From positions 2,805,001 to 2,869,000 of the forward strand of contig NZ_CP022548.1 in assembly GCF_002776575.1 (NCBI RefSeq): a stretch of DNA of 64,000 nucleotides, written 5' to 3'. The stretch is from Sphingorhabdus sp. YGSMI21. GTDB taxonomy: Bacteria > Pseudomonadota > Alphaproteobacteria > Sphingomonadales > Sphingomonadaceae. The notes under the pieces are model-generated. The model saw only the letters and a list, made by a program, of their open reading frames with translations, was not told the origin of the DNA and did not search any database. Below, piece by piece: positions 52,624-61,555 of the stretch; position 1 is the stretch's first letter; each line of letters begins with the position of its first letter. The translations under genes and the position numbers were made by a program.

Positions 52624-55152
52624 ATGGTAAATGATGCGTCAGATACGGCTGGAGAAAGTCTCGCCTACAAGCTCGAACGAAGCACGGGCAGTTTTTTCGA
52701 GCGGATCGAAAGATTCTGGCAGAAGAAATGGTTTCGGCTGCTTGTCGCTTTTCTCGCGCTATGTGTGCTGGGCTGGCTGCTGATCTGGCTCATTTTCGCC
52801 CGCGATCTGCCCGATGCCACGGCGCTGCAATCCTACGAACCGCCCTTGCCGACAATGGTCCGCGCCTATGACGGAGAACCGGTGCACAGCTATGCCCGCG
52901 AACGGCGCGTGCAGCTGGAATATTCGGAATATCCGGCGCTGCTGGTGCGCGCCTATCTGGCCGCGGAAGACCGCACCTTTTTTGAACATGGCGGGCTGGA
53001 CTATCCCGGTATCGCGACCGCGATGGTCACCAACATCACCCGAAGCGGCCGGCCCGTCGGTGCCTCCACCATCACGCAACAGGTGGCGAAGAATCTGTTG
53101 CTGAGCAGCGAGGTCTCCTATCGGCGCAAGGTCCGTGAAGCTATTCTGGCCTACCGGATCGAGGATGTGCTGACGAAAGAAGAGATTCTCGAACTTTATC
53201 TCAACCAGATTTTTCTCGGTCGCAACGCTTATGGCGTGCAGGCTGCCGCGCAGGCTTATTTCGGCAAGGATGTCGATGCGCTGGCGCTGCATGAAATCGC
53301 CTATCTGGCGATCTTGCCCAAGGGACCGTCTAACTATCGTCCGGAAGTGCACGAGCAGAGAGCGATCAACCGGCGCAATTGGGTGCTCGGCGAAATGCTG
53401 GAAAATGGCTGGATCACCGACGCCCAGCATAAGGCCGCGATTGCGCAGCCGCTTGGCGCGATTTCGCGCTCCGGTCCGCGCTTCGAGCGGGTCGGAGGCT
53501 ATTTTATCGAGGAAGTCCGGCGCCAGCTGATCGAGCAGTTTGGCGAGAATGAAAAGGCAGGCCCTTATAGCGTCTATTCCGGCGGCCTCTGGGTGCGCAC
53601 ATCGCTGAACCCCGAACTGCAGGAATATGCCAAGGACGCCCTGCGCGGGGGCTTGCTGCGCTATAGCAGAGGCAAGGGCTGGAGCGGCCCGATCAACAAG
53701 ATCGAGATGGACGAGCAATGGGCACAGCGTCTCGCGTCGACCTTCATCAATACCGATTATGCCAACTGGCGGATTGCCGTGGCCATCCGGCGGACTGGCG
53801 GCAGCGCAGAAATCGGCTTTACCGACGGGACCACGGGGCGGATAAATTCCGTTCCGGGCGCCTTGAAGGCTGGAGATATTATCGCTGTCAGCCCGCAGGG
53901 TGGCAGCAGCTACCGGCTCGAAAATGTCCCGGAAGTTTCGGGCGGCATGGTGGTGCAAAATCCGCGCAACGGCCGGATCTGGGCGATGCAGGGCGGCTTC
54001 GACGACCGGATGAGTTCGTTCAACCGCGCGACGCAGGCGGAACGGCAGCCCGGTTCGACGATCAAGCCCTTTGTCTATGCGACCGCGCTCGACCATGGCA
54101 TGACACCTGCCACATTGATCGCCGACAGCCCGTTTTGTGTTTACCAGTCCGCTTCGCTTGGCCGCAAATGTTTCCGCAATTTCGGCAATTCGCGGGGTGC
54201 CGGCGAGCAGACCCTGCGCTGGGGCGTCGAACAGTCGCGCAACCTGATGACGGTGCGCGCTGCCAATGATGCCGGCATGGAAAATGTCGTGAAAACGATC
54301 AAGACCATGGGTATCGGCGAATATCAGCCCTATCTCGCCTTCGCCCTGGGCGCTGGCGATACCACGGTGATGAAACTAACCAACGCCTATTCGATGCTCG
54401 CCAACCACGGGCGCGAACTGAAGCCGACGGTGATCGATTTTGTCCAGAACCGGCAGGGCGAGGTGATTTTCCGCGCCGACAAGCGGGTCTGCGATAAGTG
54501 CAACATGAGCGACTGGGACGGCGAGCCGATGCCGCGTCCACGCCCCGCCGGAAAACAGCTGATGGACCCGATGACCGCCTATCAGATGATCGATATCCTG
54601 CAGGGTGTGATCACCCGCGGCACCGCGCAAAATCTGAAAAGTCTCGACCGGCCGCTGTTCGGCAAGACCGGAACGTCCAGCGGCCCGACCAATGTCTGGT
54701 TCGTCGGCGGTTCGCCCGACATGGTCGCCGGCGTCTATCTCGGCTATGACCAGCCGCGCAATATGGGCGGCTATGCCCAGGGTGGCACGCTGGCCGCGCC
54801 GGTCTTCCGCCGCTTCGCCGAACGGGCGATGGCGGGCATGCCGAAAACTCCGTTTGTCGCGCCGAAGGGCGTACGGATGGTGCGCGTCGATCGCAAGACC
54901 GGCAAGCGCGTCTTTGGGGGCTGGCCCACCGACGATCCGAAATCAGCGGTGATCTGGGATGTATTCAAGCCCGAAACCGAACCGCGCCGGTCGATCCGCA
55001 AGGACGAGCTTCTGGCAAGGCTGGAAGCCCGCAAGGCGCAATTGCTTGCCGAGCAGGCCGCAGCGCGGGCCCGGGCTCTGGAAGCCAGCCGCAACCGCGG
55101 GCCGGCGCAGAATGACGACGAATTCTTGCAGGCTGAAGGCGGCATTTATTAG
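52624..55152 (+). CDS. mrcA: Penicillin-binding protein 1A (bifunctional glycosyltransferase/transpeptidase)
   Basis: An 842-residue class A PBP. One N-terminal TM (about residues 38-58) is followed by the GT51 domain: AAEDRTFFEHGGLDYPG (catalytic Glu), ASTITQQVAKNL and RRKVREAILAYRIE. An OB-like insertion precedes the transpeptidase domain with RQPGSTIKPF (nucleophile Ser about 478), SRN (EQSRNLMTV) and GKTGTSSG (about 679). The C terminus is Ala/Arg/Glu-rich and disordered. It polymerises and cross-links peptidoglycan. It lies downstream of amiC in the same orientation and may share its promoter. Confidence 0.96.
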   Translation: MVNDASDTAGESLAYKLERSTGSFFERIERFWQKKWFRLLVAFLALCVLGWLLIWLIFARDLPDATALQSYEPPLPTMVRAYDGEPVHSYARERRVQLEYSEYPALLVRAYLAAEDRTFFEHGGLDYPGIATAMVTNITRSGRPVGASTITQQVAKNLLLSSEVSYRRKVREAILAYRIEDVLTKEEILELYLNQIFLGRNAYGVQAAAQAYFGKDVDALALHEIAYLAILPKGPSNYRPEVHEQRAINRRNWVLGEMLENGWITDAQHKAAIAQPLGAISRSGPRFERVGGYFIEEVRRQLIEQFGENEKAGPYSVYSGGLWVRTSLNPELQEYAKDALRGGLLRYSRGKGWSGPINKIEMDEQWAQRLASTFINTDYANWRIAVAIRRTGGSAEIGFTDGTTGRINSVPGALKAGDIIAVSPQGGSSYRLENVPEVSGGMVVQNPRNGRIWAMQGGFDDRMSSFNRATQAERQPGSTIKPFVYATALDHGMTPATLIADSPFCVYQSASLGRKCFRNFGNSRGAGEQTLRWGVEQSRNLMTVRAANDAGMENVVKTIKTMGIGEYQPYLAFALGAGDTTVMKLTNAYSMLANHGRELKPTVIDFVQNRQGEVIFRADKRVCDKCNMSDWDGEPMPRPRPAGKQLMDPMTAYQMIDILQGVITRGTAQNLKSLDRPLFGKTGTSSGPTNVWFVGGSPDMVAGVYLGYDQPRNMGGYAQGGTLAAPVFRRFAERAMAGMPKTPFVAPKGVRMVRVDRKTGKRVFGGWPTDDPKSAVIWDVFKPETEPRRSIRKDELLARLEARKAQLLAEQAAARARALEASRNRGPAQNDDEFLQAEGGIY

Positions 55153-55173
55153 CGGCGCACGGTCTCGACGCCG

Positions 55174-55797
55174 ATGCTGACGGCATCGGACATCGTGCCT
55201 GGGCAAGGTATCGCCACCGTCGGGGTCGAGAGCGTCGCAGCTCTTTCCGATATCACCGCCGATGCCTTTCGCGACGATCCGTTCAACAGCTGGTTGTTCG
55301 GCGCTTTTGATCCGATGAAACGGACCTTTTCGGGGCTCGCGCGACATATCTACGCGCCGAACGGCTTTTGCCAGATACTGCGCGAAGACGGCGAAGGCCG
55401 TGCGGCGACGATGTGGCTGATGCCCGGCGACAAGGCCGATGCCTCCCTGGCCGGGATGGTGCAGACCTATTGGGGGCTGCTTGCCAGCGGTGGCTGGGGT
55501 GCGCTGATGCGCGGCAAGGCAGCCGGCGAGGCGATGGCAAAACATCATCCGAAAGAGCCGCACGCCTATCTGTTCACCGTTGGTGTCGCCAGCGCCGGAC
55601 GGGGCAGGGGGCTCGGCCGGCGACTGATCCAGCCGGTTCTCGATGCCTGTGACCGCACGGGTACGATGGCCTATCTGGAAAACAGCAATCCGGCCAACCG
55701 GCGCTTTTACAACAGCCTGGGTTTCGAGCGGGTGGAACTGTTCCATCCAATGCCCGATAGTCCGCCCCTGGAAGCGATGAAGCGGCTCCCCCGATAG
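55174..55797 (+). CDS. GNAT family N-acetyltransferase
   Basis: A 207-residue protein. The N-terminal LSDITADAFRDDPFNSWLFG and the acetyl-CoA-binding region HAYLFTVGVASAGRGRGLGRRLIQPVL (RGRGLG) followed by YLENSNPANRRFYNSLGFERVE define a GNAT of the type often annotated as a puromycin-acetyltransferase-like or generic N-acetyltransferase. The substrate is unknown. It begins 21 bp after mrcA, so it is probably co-transcribed. A hairpin follows immediately after its stop. Confidence 0.9.
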   Translation: MLTASDIVPGQGIATVGVESVAALSDITADAFRDDPFNSWLFGAFDPMKRTFSGLARHIYAPNGFCQILREDGEGRAATMWLMPGDKADASLAGMVQTYWGLLASGGWGALMRGKAAGEAMAKHHPKEPHAYLFTVGVASAGRGRGLGRRLIQPVLDACDRTGTMAYLENSNPANRRFYNSLGFERVELFHPMPDSPPLEAMKRLPR

Positions 55798-55830
55798 AAT
55801 ATTGGTCGCGGCCGGGCCGCGTGCAATATT
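55798..55830. terminator. Hairpin after the GNAT gene
   Basis: aatattg (55798-55804) pairs with caatatt (55824-55830), with an inner cgcgg / ccgcg stem. It directly follows the stop codon. No T-run follows, so termination is plausible but unproven. It separates the mrcA operon from pstS. Confidence 0.45.
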
Positions 55831-55842
55831 AATGAAATAATT

Positions 55843-55860
55843 CTGTAATTCAAAAGTCAT
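55843..55860 (+). promoter_or_regulatory. Candidate Pho box upstream of pstS
   Basis: ctgtaat-tcaa-aagtcat resembles the PhoB tandem-repeat site (CTGTCAT, 4-nt spacer, CTGTCAT) with 13 of 18 positions agreeing with the enteric consensus. It is about 80 bp upstream of the pstS start, a sensible position for activation. Weak without a matrix scan. Confidence 0.4.
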
Positions 55861-55940
55861 TGAGCGGCAGTAGACGCCTTGTTCGAGAGGTCGCACGGGC
55901 ATTTTCCGTGTGCAATCAACCTTGAACGAGGGAATTTTTG

Positions 55941-56987
55941 ATGAAAACGAAATTTGCACTAATCGCGATGTCCGCACTGGCGCTGGCCGGCTGTGAAAAC
56001 CAGGCCGGTAGCAGTGGCGGCGGCGGAAGCCGGGACCAGATCCGCATCGTCGGATCCTCGACCGTCTTTCCGTTCGCCAAGGCCGTGTCGGAAAATTTTG
56101 TCACCGCTGGCAGCTTCAAGGCACCGGTATTGGAATCGACCGGAACCGGCGCGGGCATGAGCCTGTTCTGCTCCGGTGTCGGCGCGGACACGCCCGATAT
56201 CGAAAATGCTTCGCGCCGGATGAAGGCGTCCGAGTTTGAACTTTGCCAGAAAAACGGTGTGACGGATATTGTCGAAATCAATATCGGCATCGACGGTATC
56301 GCGGTAGCGCAATCGAATGAGGGTCCGAGTTTTGCCCTGACCCCGGAGCAGATTTACAAGGCTATTGCGGCCAAGCCGTTCGGCAAGGAAAACACCACCA
56401 AAAACTGGTCGGATATCGATGCCTCGCTGCCCTCCATGCCGATCAGCGTGTACGGCCCGCCTTCGACTTCCGGTACGCGTGACGCGCTGACCGAACTGAT
56501 CATGGAAGTCGGCTGCAAAACCGATCCCGCGACCAAGGCGCTCAAGGACAGCAACAAGGACGAATATGAGGCGATCTGCCACGAGATCCGCACCGACGGT
56601 CCCTATCTCGACACCGGCGAGAATGACAATCTGATCGTCCAGAAGCTGAAATCCAACCCCAATGCGGTCGGCATCTTCGGCTACAGCTTTCTCGAGGAAA
56701 ATCTCGACACGGTGCGCGGGATCGTCATTTCCGGGGTCAAGCCTGCCTATGACGCGATTGCGTCGGGCGAATATCCCGGTGCGCGGCCGCTGTACATCTA
56801 TGTGAAGAAACAGCATGTCGGCGTGATCCCCGGCATCCAGGAATATATCACGGAATTTGTCAACGCGGGCACCCGTGACGGCTATCTGGTCAAGGCCGGC
56901 CTGATCGCTTCGCCGGATGCAACCCGGGCCGCGATGCAGGACGCGGTGAAAAATCTGCCGCTGCTGACCAAGGATGTTTTGAAATAG
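55941..56987 (+). CDS. pstS: Phosphate ABC transporter substrate-binding protein PstS
   Basis: A 348-residue periplasmic phosphate-binding lipoprotein. The signal MKTKFALIAMSALALAGC (Cys18) precedes a Gly/Ser linker and the phosphate-binding loop IRIVGSSTVFPFAKAVSENF. Other binding motifs are STGTGAGMSLFCSG and GPPSTSGTRDALTEL. PstS feeds the high-affinity PstCAB permease, but no pstC, pstA or pstB follows. The gene is terminated after 66 bp. A TTG in the same frame at 55938 is not preferred. Confidence 0.95.
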   Translation: MKTKFALIAMSALALAGCENQAGSSGGGGSRDQIRIVGSSTVFPFAKAVSENFVTAGSFKAPVLESTGTGAGMSLFCSGVGADTPDIENASRRMKASEFELCQKNGVTDIVEINIGIDGIAVAQSNEGPSFALTPEQIYKAIAAKPFGKENTTKNWSDIDASLPSMPISVYGPPSTSGTRDALTELIMEVGCKTDPATKALKDSNKDEYEAICHEIRTDGPYLDTGENDNLIVQKLKSNPNAVGIFGYSFLEENLDTVRGIVISGVKPAYDAIASGEYPGARPLYIYVKKQHVGVIPGIQEYITEFVNAGTRDGYLVKAGLIASPDATRAAMQDAVKNLPLLTKDVLK

Positions 56988-57052
56988 GCGCCCCTTATCG
57001 CCTGATCTCAAAATGGATCATGCCCCGAACTAGACAATATCGGTCATGATCC

Positions 57053-57083
57053 GGGGGCTGTTGGCAACAACGGCCCCCTTTTT
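57053..57083 (+). terminator. Rho-independent terminator of pstS
   Basis: gggggctgttg (57053-57063) pairs with caacggccccc (57068-57078), one G-U wobble, loop gcaa, followed by ttttta. It makes pstS a single-gene transcript, separate from phoU. Confidence 0.92.
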
Positions 57084-57182
57084 ATTGTCTGCGACAGGGC
57101 GGGACGGCCCGATCCGGGAGGGCAATGGCGCGCCGATCCTCGCCGCGCGACGGCCTGCAAATGCAAATCAATTGCCTTTTAT

Positions 57183-57200
57183 ATGACATTTTTGTTACAA
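57183..57200 (-). promoter_or_regulatory. Candidate Pho box upstream of phoU
   Basis: On the minus strand the sequence reads ttgtaac-aaaa-atgtcat, matching about 14 of 18 positions of the PhoB site consensus. It ends 27 bp upstream of the phoU start, close to where a promoter would overlap. Its reverse orientation relative to phoU lowers confidence. Confidence 0.35.
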
Positions 57201-57227
57201 TGAACGAAACCGCCACAAGGAAACCCG

Positions 57228-57956
57228 ATGAATCTCAGCACCTCCCAGCATACCGTGACCGCCTTTGACGCGGAAATTCACGATCTTCGGGCGATGGTGC
57301 TGGAGATGGGCGACAAGAGCACGGCGGCGATTGTCCGGTCGATCGAGGCGCTGTCGCACAATGATCTGGCGCTGGCGAAAGCGGTGGTCTCGGATGATCG
57401 CGAGATTGACGAACTGGAGCGGCGGATCGATGCCTTGTCGATCCAGACGATCGCCTTGCGCGCGCCGATGGCGGACGATCTGCGCCATCTGATCGCGACC
57501 TTCAAGATTTCGAGCATTGCCGAGCGGATCGGAGACTATGCCAAGAATATCGCCAAGCGGGTGCCGCTCGTGGCCGAGTCCAGCCGCAAGGTTGAGCCCG
57601 CCTCGCTGCTGCCCTCGATGGCCAATATCGCCGCCGAACTGGTCCGGGATTCGTTCAAGGCCTATGCCGACGGCGACGCGGATCTGGCGGTGTCGGTCTG
57701 GGCGAGGGACCAGACGCTGGACCATTTCTACACCAGTATCTTCCGCGCAATCATTACCTATATGGTCGAAAATCCCGCCTATATCAGCGAATCCGCGCAT
57801 CTGCTGTTCATCGCGAAAAATCTCGAGCGGATTGGCGATCATGCGACCAATATCGCGGAGCTGACCTATTTTGCCGAAACCGGACGGCAGATGCCGGATC
57901 GCAACAAGGGCGACGATGTCGGCACCATCTGGGACGAGCAGCAGTCATCAACCTAG
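57228..57956 (+). CDS. phoU: Phosphate signalling complex protein PhoU
   Basis: A 242-residue all-helical protein with two PhoU repeats (residues about 10-105 and 115-220). Each has the metal-binding helix pattern: DREIDELERRIDALSIQ in repeat 1 and KNLERIGDHATNIAELTYF in repeat 2. PhoU links Pst transporter state to the PhoR/PhoB system and restrains phosphate uptake. AAGGA precedes ATG 57228. In most alphaproteobacteria phoU follows pstB; here it stands apart from pstCAB. Confidence 0.95.
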   Translation: MNLSTSQHTVTAFDAEIHDLRAMVLEMGDKSTAAIVRSIEALSHNDLALAKAVVSDDREIDELERRIDALSIQTIALRAPMADDLRHLIATFKISSIAERIGDYAKNIAKRVPLVAESSRKVEPASLLPSMANIAAELVRDSFKAYADGDADLAVSVWARDQTLDHFYTSIFRAIITYMVENPAYISESAHLLFIAKNLERIGDHATNIAELTYFAETGRQMPDRNKGDDVGTIWDEQQSST

Positions 57957-57990
57957 GTCGACGACCGCCGCCCGGCGCAGATCATGCGGA

Positions 57991-59385
57991 TCAGAAGCTG
58001 ATCTGGAACCGTCCGGCCACGGCATCGACATTATAGTCACCATCGCCCGCCGCGAGGATCGCCGCGTTGCTATAGTCCAGTTTCGAATAGCTCAGCAGGA
58101 AGCGGACATAGTCGACCGGCGTCCAGATAAGCGACGCTTGATAGGCATCCTGCGTGCCCCCGACAAAGCCGGCATCGACCAGGTCGAGCCGGTCATAGCG
58201 GACATTGACCTGCCACGCGCCGAGACCGCCCTGGCCGACGGGATTGGACACTTTCACACCCTTGAACACGCCTTCCTTGTAGCCGCGCGTGTCGTCGGTC
58301 AGGAACAGGCCCGCCTCGACCGAACCGCCGAAGAAGGTCGGATCGGCGAGCGCGCCGCTGCGGTTCAGGTTGAGCCAGTGGCCCTCTGCCGCCGCGTGGA
58401 ACCGTCCGGAAATGACCGCAGCCTCCAGCCCGTAGCTGGTCTCTGACTCTGCGTCAGCAATCGTGCCGGTGTCGATGAAGCGCGTGTCGGTAAAATGCAC
58501 CGCCGGGCGCTGGCGATAGCGGCGCGACGTCGTGGCATCGCCAAGATCGCGATAATGGTAGGACGCCCCAAAATGGGTCTGCGTGTCGCCGAATTTCGGC
58601 ATTGCCACGGCGCGCACGTCAAAGCCGATGCTGTTGTCCTCGTCATTGTTGAGGTCGTCGATATTTGCGGTAAACACCCCGGCCTGGAACAGCAGGTCCG
58701 AGACGCCATATTGCGCGGACAGGCCGACCCGCCGCTCGAAGCCAAAGGCATCGGTATAGCCGGCGCGCTCGATGAAGCTGGTGTCGTTGCTGCTCGACAG
58801 CTCTTCCAGCCCCTGGAAGGTGTTGTGCTGGCCCGCCGTCACCGTCAACCCGCCGTCTTCATAAATGAAAAAGGCGTCGGTCAGATCGATTGCGTTGCCG
58901 GCAAAATCGGCTTCCAGCTTGTAGCCGAAGCCGCCCGGGATCGATCCCGAAGCGCCGAGCCGGATGCGCCGGGCTTCATTGGCAAAGCCAAGACCGGCGT
59001 CGTTGATTGAGTCCGGCGCATTGACGGTACCAAAGTCGTAAAGCATCCGGCCGCGCGGCTTGAAGCTCCAGCCGTCTTCGCCCTTGATCTCCGGCGCGCC
59101 CTTGAAGGCGACCTTGACCGGCTTCTGCTGCTCCAGCTTTTCCTCGGTCGCAGCCAGCTTGGCTTCGGTCGCCGCGATCGCGCTGGTCGAGGCTTGCTGC
59201 GTCTGCTGCACATTGCCGAGCTGCGCCTTCAGATCGGCGACTTCGCGTTCGAGCTGGTTGAGCTTGCTCAGCAGGGCCGCAGCCTGCTCCGCCGAAATCG
59301 TCTCCGCCATGGCCGATGCGGGATAAAGTCCGATCGCCGCGGTCCCGGCCAGCAGGCCTATTGTCTTGAGCATATGGTTTTTCAT
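57991..59385 (-). CDS. Phosphate-selective porin (OprP/OprO family)
   Basis: A 464-residue outer-membrane beta-barrel. The signal peptide ends in ASAMA, followed by an N-terminal trimeric coiled coil (AALLSKLNQLEREVADLKAQ) and a porin barrel. RIRLGASGSIPGGFGYKLEADFA and the C-terminal YNVDAVAGRFQISF (aromatic C terminus) are typical. It lets phosphate or polyphosphate cross the outer membrane, in keeping with pstS and phoU next door. The start is ATG 59385 with AGG upstream; the open frame extends to 59454. It converges on phoU. Confidence 0.9.
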   Translation of the reverse strand: MKNHMLKTIGLLAGTAAIGLYPASAMAETISAEQAAALLSKLNQLEREVADLKAQLGNVQQTQQASTSAIAATEAKLAATEEKLEQQKPVKVAFKGAPEIKGEDGWSFKPRGRMLYDFGTVNAPDSINDAGLGFANEARRIRLGASGSIPGGFGYKLEADFAGNAIDLTDAFFIYEDGGLTVTAGQHNTFQGLEELSSSNDTSFIERAGYTDAFGFERRVGLSAQYGVSDLLFQAGVFTANIDDLNNDEDNSIGFDVRAVAMPKFGDTQTHFGASYHYRDLGDATTSRRYRQRPAVHFTDTRFIDTGTIADAESETSYGLEAAVISGRFHAAAEGHWLNLNRSGALADPTFFGGSVEAGLFLTDDTRGYKEGVFKGVKVSNPVGQGGLGAWQVNVRYDRLDLVDAGFVGGTQDAYQASLIWTPVDYVRFLLSYSKLDYSNAAILAAGDGDYNVDAVAGRFQISF

Positions 59386-59463
59386 AATCGCCTGTCCATT
59401 GCATTTTCGTTGCATGATGGTGAGCGATCTATGACCGGAGCGTTGCCCTTTCATGGCATATTT

Positions 59464-59481
59464 ATTTCACGTTTGTGACAG
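59464..59481 (-). promoter_or_regulatory. Candidate Pho box upstream of the porin gene
   Basis: On the minus strand the sequence reads ctgtcac-aaac-gtgaaat. The first half is a near-perfect Pho repeat (CTGTCA) and the second is degenerate; about 13 of 18 positions agree. It lies about 80-95 bp upstream of the porin start and in the orientation of the gene. Confidence 0.4.
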
Positions 59482-59564
59482 GGCGCGGCTGTGGGGTGCC
59501 GGGGCAGGGCGATAGGCTAGCGGTGGCGCGGGGCGACGGCGAAGGCGCGCGAGACGGCGTGCCC

Positions 59565-59741
59565 TTAACCGGCAACAGGCAAGCGGCGCTTGCCCTTGGT
59601 CCGGCTGGTCAGATGATATTGGAAGCAGCGGTCACAAGCATAGGGGCGCAGATCGATGGTCGCGGATAGGGCCGCCGCGACAGCGTCCGCCTCGCTGGCA
59701 AAGCGCTTTTTCTTGCGGCAAATGGCGAGGCGGGTGCGCAT
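59565..59741 (-). CDS. Small Cys-rich zinc-ribbon-like protein, 58 aa
   Basis: A 58-residue basic protein that most ORF lists miss because of its length. It begins MRTRLAICRKKKRFASEADA, then a helix (VAAALSATID), and LRPYACDRCFQYHLTSRTKG with a CxxC pair near residues 36-39 and an HLTSR tail. This pattern recurs in short alphaproteobacterial proteins that carry a degenerate zinc-ribbon; function is unknown. Only one CxxC pair plus Cys8 is present, so metal binding is uncertain. It is upstream of and in line with the porin gene, with no shared operon evident. Confidence 0.65.
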   Translation of the reverse strand: MRTRLAICRKKKRFASEADAVAAALSATIDLRPYACDRCFQYHLTSRTKGKRRLPVAG

Positions 59742-60043
59742 GGGGGTGGGCTTTCTGGTGCAATGTCCTTTTCAGAAACTTCGAGGTTTCAGACATAATC
59801 GGCCAAAGACGTGTTAAACGCTTGCCCAGAATCTGACAATACGACATTTTTGGTGGAGTAAATGAGGGGCGAATTTTCGGGTGTTATTCACTAACTTCTT
59901 GGACCGATGCATCATTGCTGTTTAGGGCTATGCAATTGCCGTCACGAAAACGTCTCTCCCGACCTAGCTTTGTGAAAAATGGGGAGGCATGCGTGATCTT
60001 TGTCGTTTTTGTAATTCGAGCGTTGACTTGTTTTGGATAGTCA
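59742..60043. other. Intergenic region preceding the restriction-modification genes
   Basis: About 300 bp without a gene. Base composition shifts from GC-rich to AT-rich near 59880, marking the left edge of the restriction-modification segment. No control-protein (C-box) gene or obvious operator palindrome was seen. Flanking direct repeats marking an insertion were not found. Confidence 0.5.
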
Positions 60044-61555
60044 ATGAGAGTTCGAATCCTTATGGCAATATCATCTTCTTTGGCTTTAATAAGCGCGCCC
60101 ACAGTTTCCCAAGAACACGAATTCGACCAAGCCACCGAGAACCGGCAGGCCGAACTGGGGCAGTACATGACTCCCCCCCAGATTTCCGAATTTATGGCTG
60201 GTCAGTTTGATTCGAAGCGTATCTCAGACGTTAAACTCTTGGACGCTGGAGCAGGGTTTGGCTCTTTATCAATAGCTTTTGCTGATCGATGGCTGGCTAG
60301 CGCTGACGCGGAGCATTCGCTTTCGATATCGGCTTATGAGATTGATCCAAATCTAGTTTTGCCGTTGAGAACAAGATTATCAAATTTAGAATCTTCAGAA
60401 ACTAGTATTTCATCTGAAGTCATTGAGGGCGATTTTGTTGGTCACGCGGTTTCAATGATTAAGCATGGGAATGAACCTTTCTCCCATGCAATTTTAAATC
60501 CGCCGTACATGAAAATTCGAAGTGGTTCTGCCGCACACACATTGATGGCATCTGTCGAAATTGAAACGGTTAATCTGTATTCCGGATTCGTAGCGCTAGC
60601 GCTGGCTTTGGTTCGTCAAGAGGGGGAAGTTGTAGCGATTATACCACGGAGTTTTTGCAATGGACCTTACTACCGCTCATTCCGAGAGTTTATACTCGAA
60701 AGGTCTTCTCTTAAAAGCATCCACCTTTTTGAAAAAAGAGATAAAGCATTTTCTAAAGACAATGTTCTACAGGAAAACATAATCATTCGTCTTCAGAAAG
60801 GTGTGCCGCAGGAGGACGTTGTAATTTCCTCCTCTTCCGACGGTAGCTTCTCCGACCTCGAAACAAATGTCGTACCTTATGAAGAAATTGTCTTTCCCAG
60901 TGACCCGAGGAAGTTCATTCATATTCCCTCCAAAGATTCCAGTGATGCGCTGATTAGACACCCTCGATACAAAAGTACGCTAGAAAATATCGGCCTTTCG
61001 GTGTCGACAGGGCCGATAGTCGACTTTAGAGTAAAAGAGCATCTGAGGAAAAAAGCCAGTTCGGAAGATGCTCCATTACTTTATCCTGGGCATTTTAGCG
61101 AACGTATGCTTAATTGGCCGCGCGAAAATTTTAAAAAGGCCAACGCAATTGCCATCAACTCTAATACCAAACGTTGGTTGTATCCTAGAGGTTTCTATGT
61201 TGTTGTACGGCGGTTTTCTTCAAAAGAGGAAGATAGGCGAATAGTTGCCAGTCTGGTTGACCCAAACCGACTTCCCGAAACGCCCATCGGCTTTGAAAAT
61301 CACTTGAATGTTTTTCATCAAAAAAAAGGTCCGCTAGAAGAAAACGTGGCTCGAGGGCTGATAGTTTATCTCAATTCGGACATAGTTGACAATTGGATGA
61401 GAAACTTCAGCGGCCACACACAGGTTAACGCGACTGATCTGAGATACCTACCCTATCCAGATCTGCAATTACTGAGCCGTTTTGGTGAATGGAGTACGAA
61501 TTATTCTAAATTATCTCAGGTTCAGATAGACAATAAAGTTGCGGGCATACGGTGA
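60044..61555 (+). CDS. BsuBI/PstI-type DNA adenine-N6 methyltransferase
   Basis: A 503-residue methyltransferase of the class that protects CTGCAG. Motif X is LGQYMTP, motif I LDAGAGFGSLS (SAM site) and motif IV ILNPPYMKI (NPPY, catalytic for N6-adenine). The C-terminal half is the target-recognition region. Length (about 500) matches M.BsuBI and M.PstI. The first 23 residues (MRVRILMAISSSLALISAPT) look like a signal peptide, odd for a methyltransferase, so the true start could be 60062 or later. AT-rich codon use differs from neighbours. It overlaps the endonuclease gene by four bases (GTGA). Confidence 0.9.
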   Translation: MRVRILMAISSSLALISAPTVSQEHEFDQATENRQAELGQYMTPPQISEFMAGQFDSKRISDVKLLDAGAGFGSLSIAFADRWLASADAEHSLSISAYEIDPNLVLPLRTRLSNLESSETSISSEVIEGDFVGHAVSMIKHGNEPFSHAILNPPYMKIRSGSAAHTLMASVEIETVNLYSGFVALALALVRQEGEVVAIIPRSFCNGPYYRSFREFILERSSLKSIHLFEKRDKAFSKDNVLQENIIIRLQKGVPQEDVVISSSSDGSFSDLETNVVPYEEIVFPSDPRKFIHIPSKDSSDALIRHPRYKSTLENIGLSVSTGPIVDFRVKEHLRKKASSEDAPLLYPGHFSERMLNWPRENFKKANAIAINSNTKRWLYPRGFYVVVRRFSSKEEDRRIVASLVDPNRLPETPIGFENHLNVFHQKKGPLEENVARGLIVYLNSDIVDNWMRNFSGHTQVNATDLRYLPYPDLQLLSRFGEWSTNYSKLSQVQIDNKVAGIR

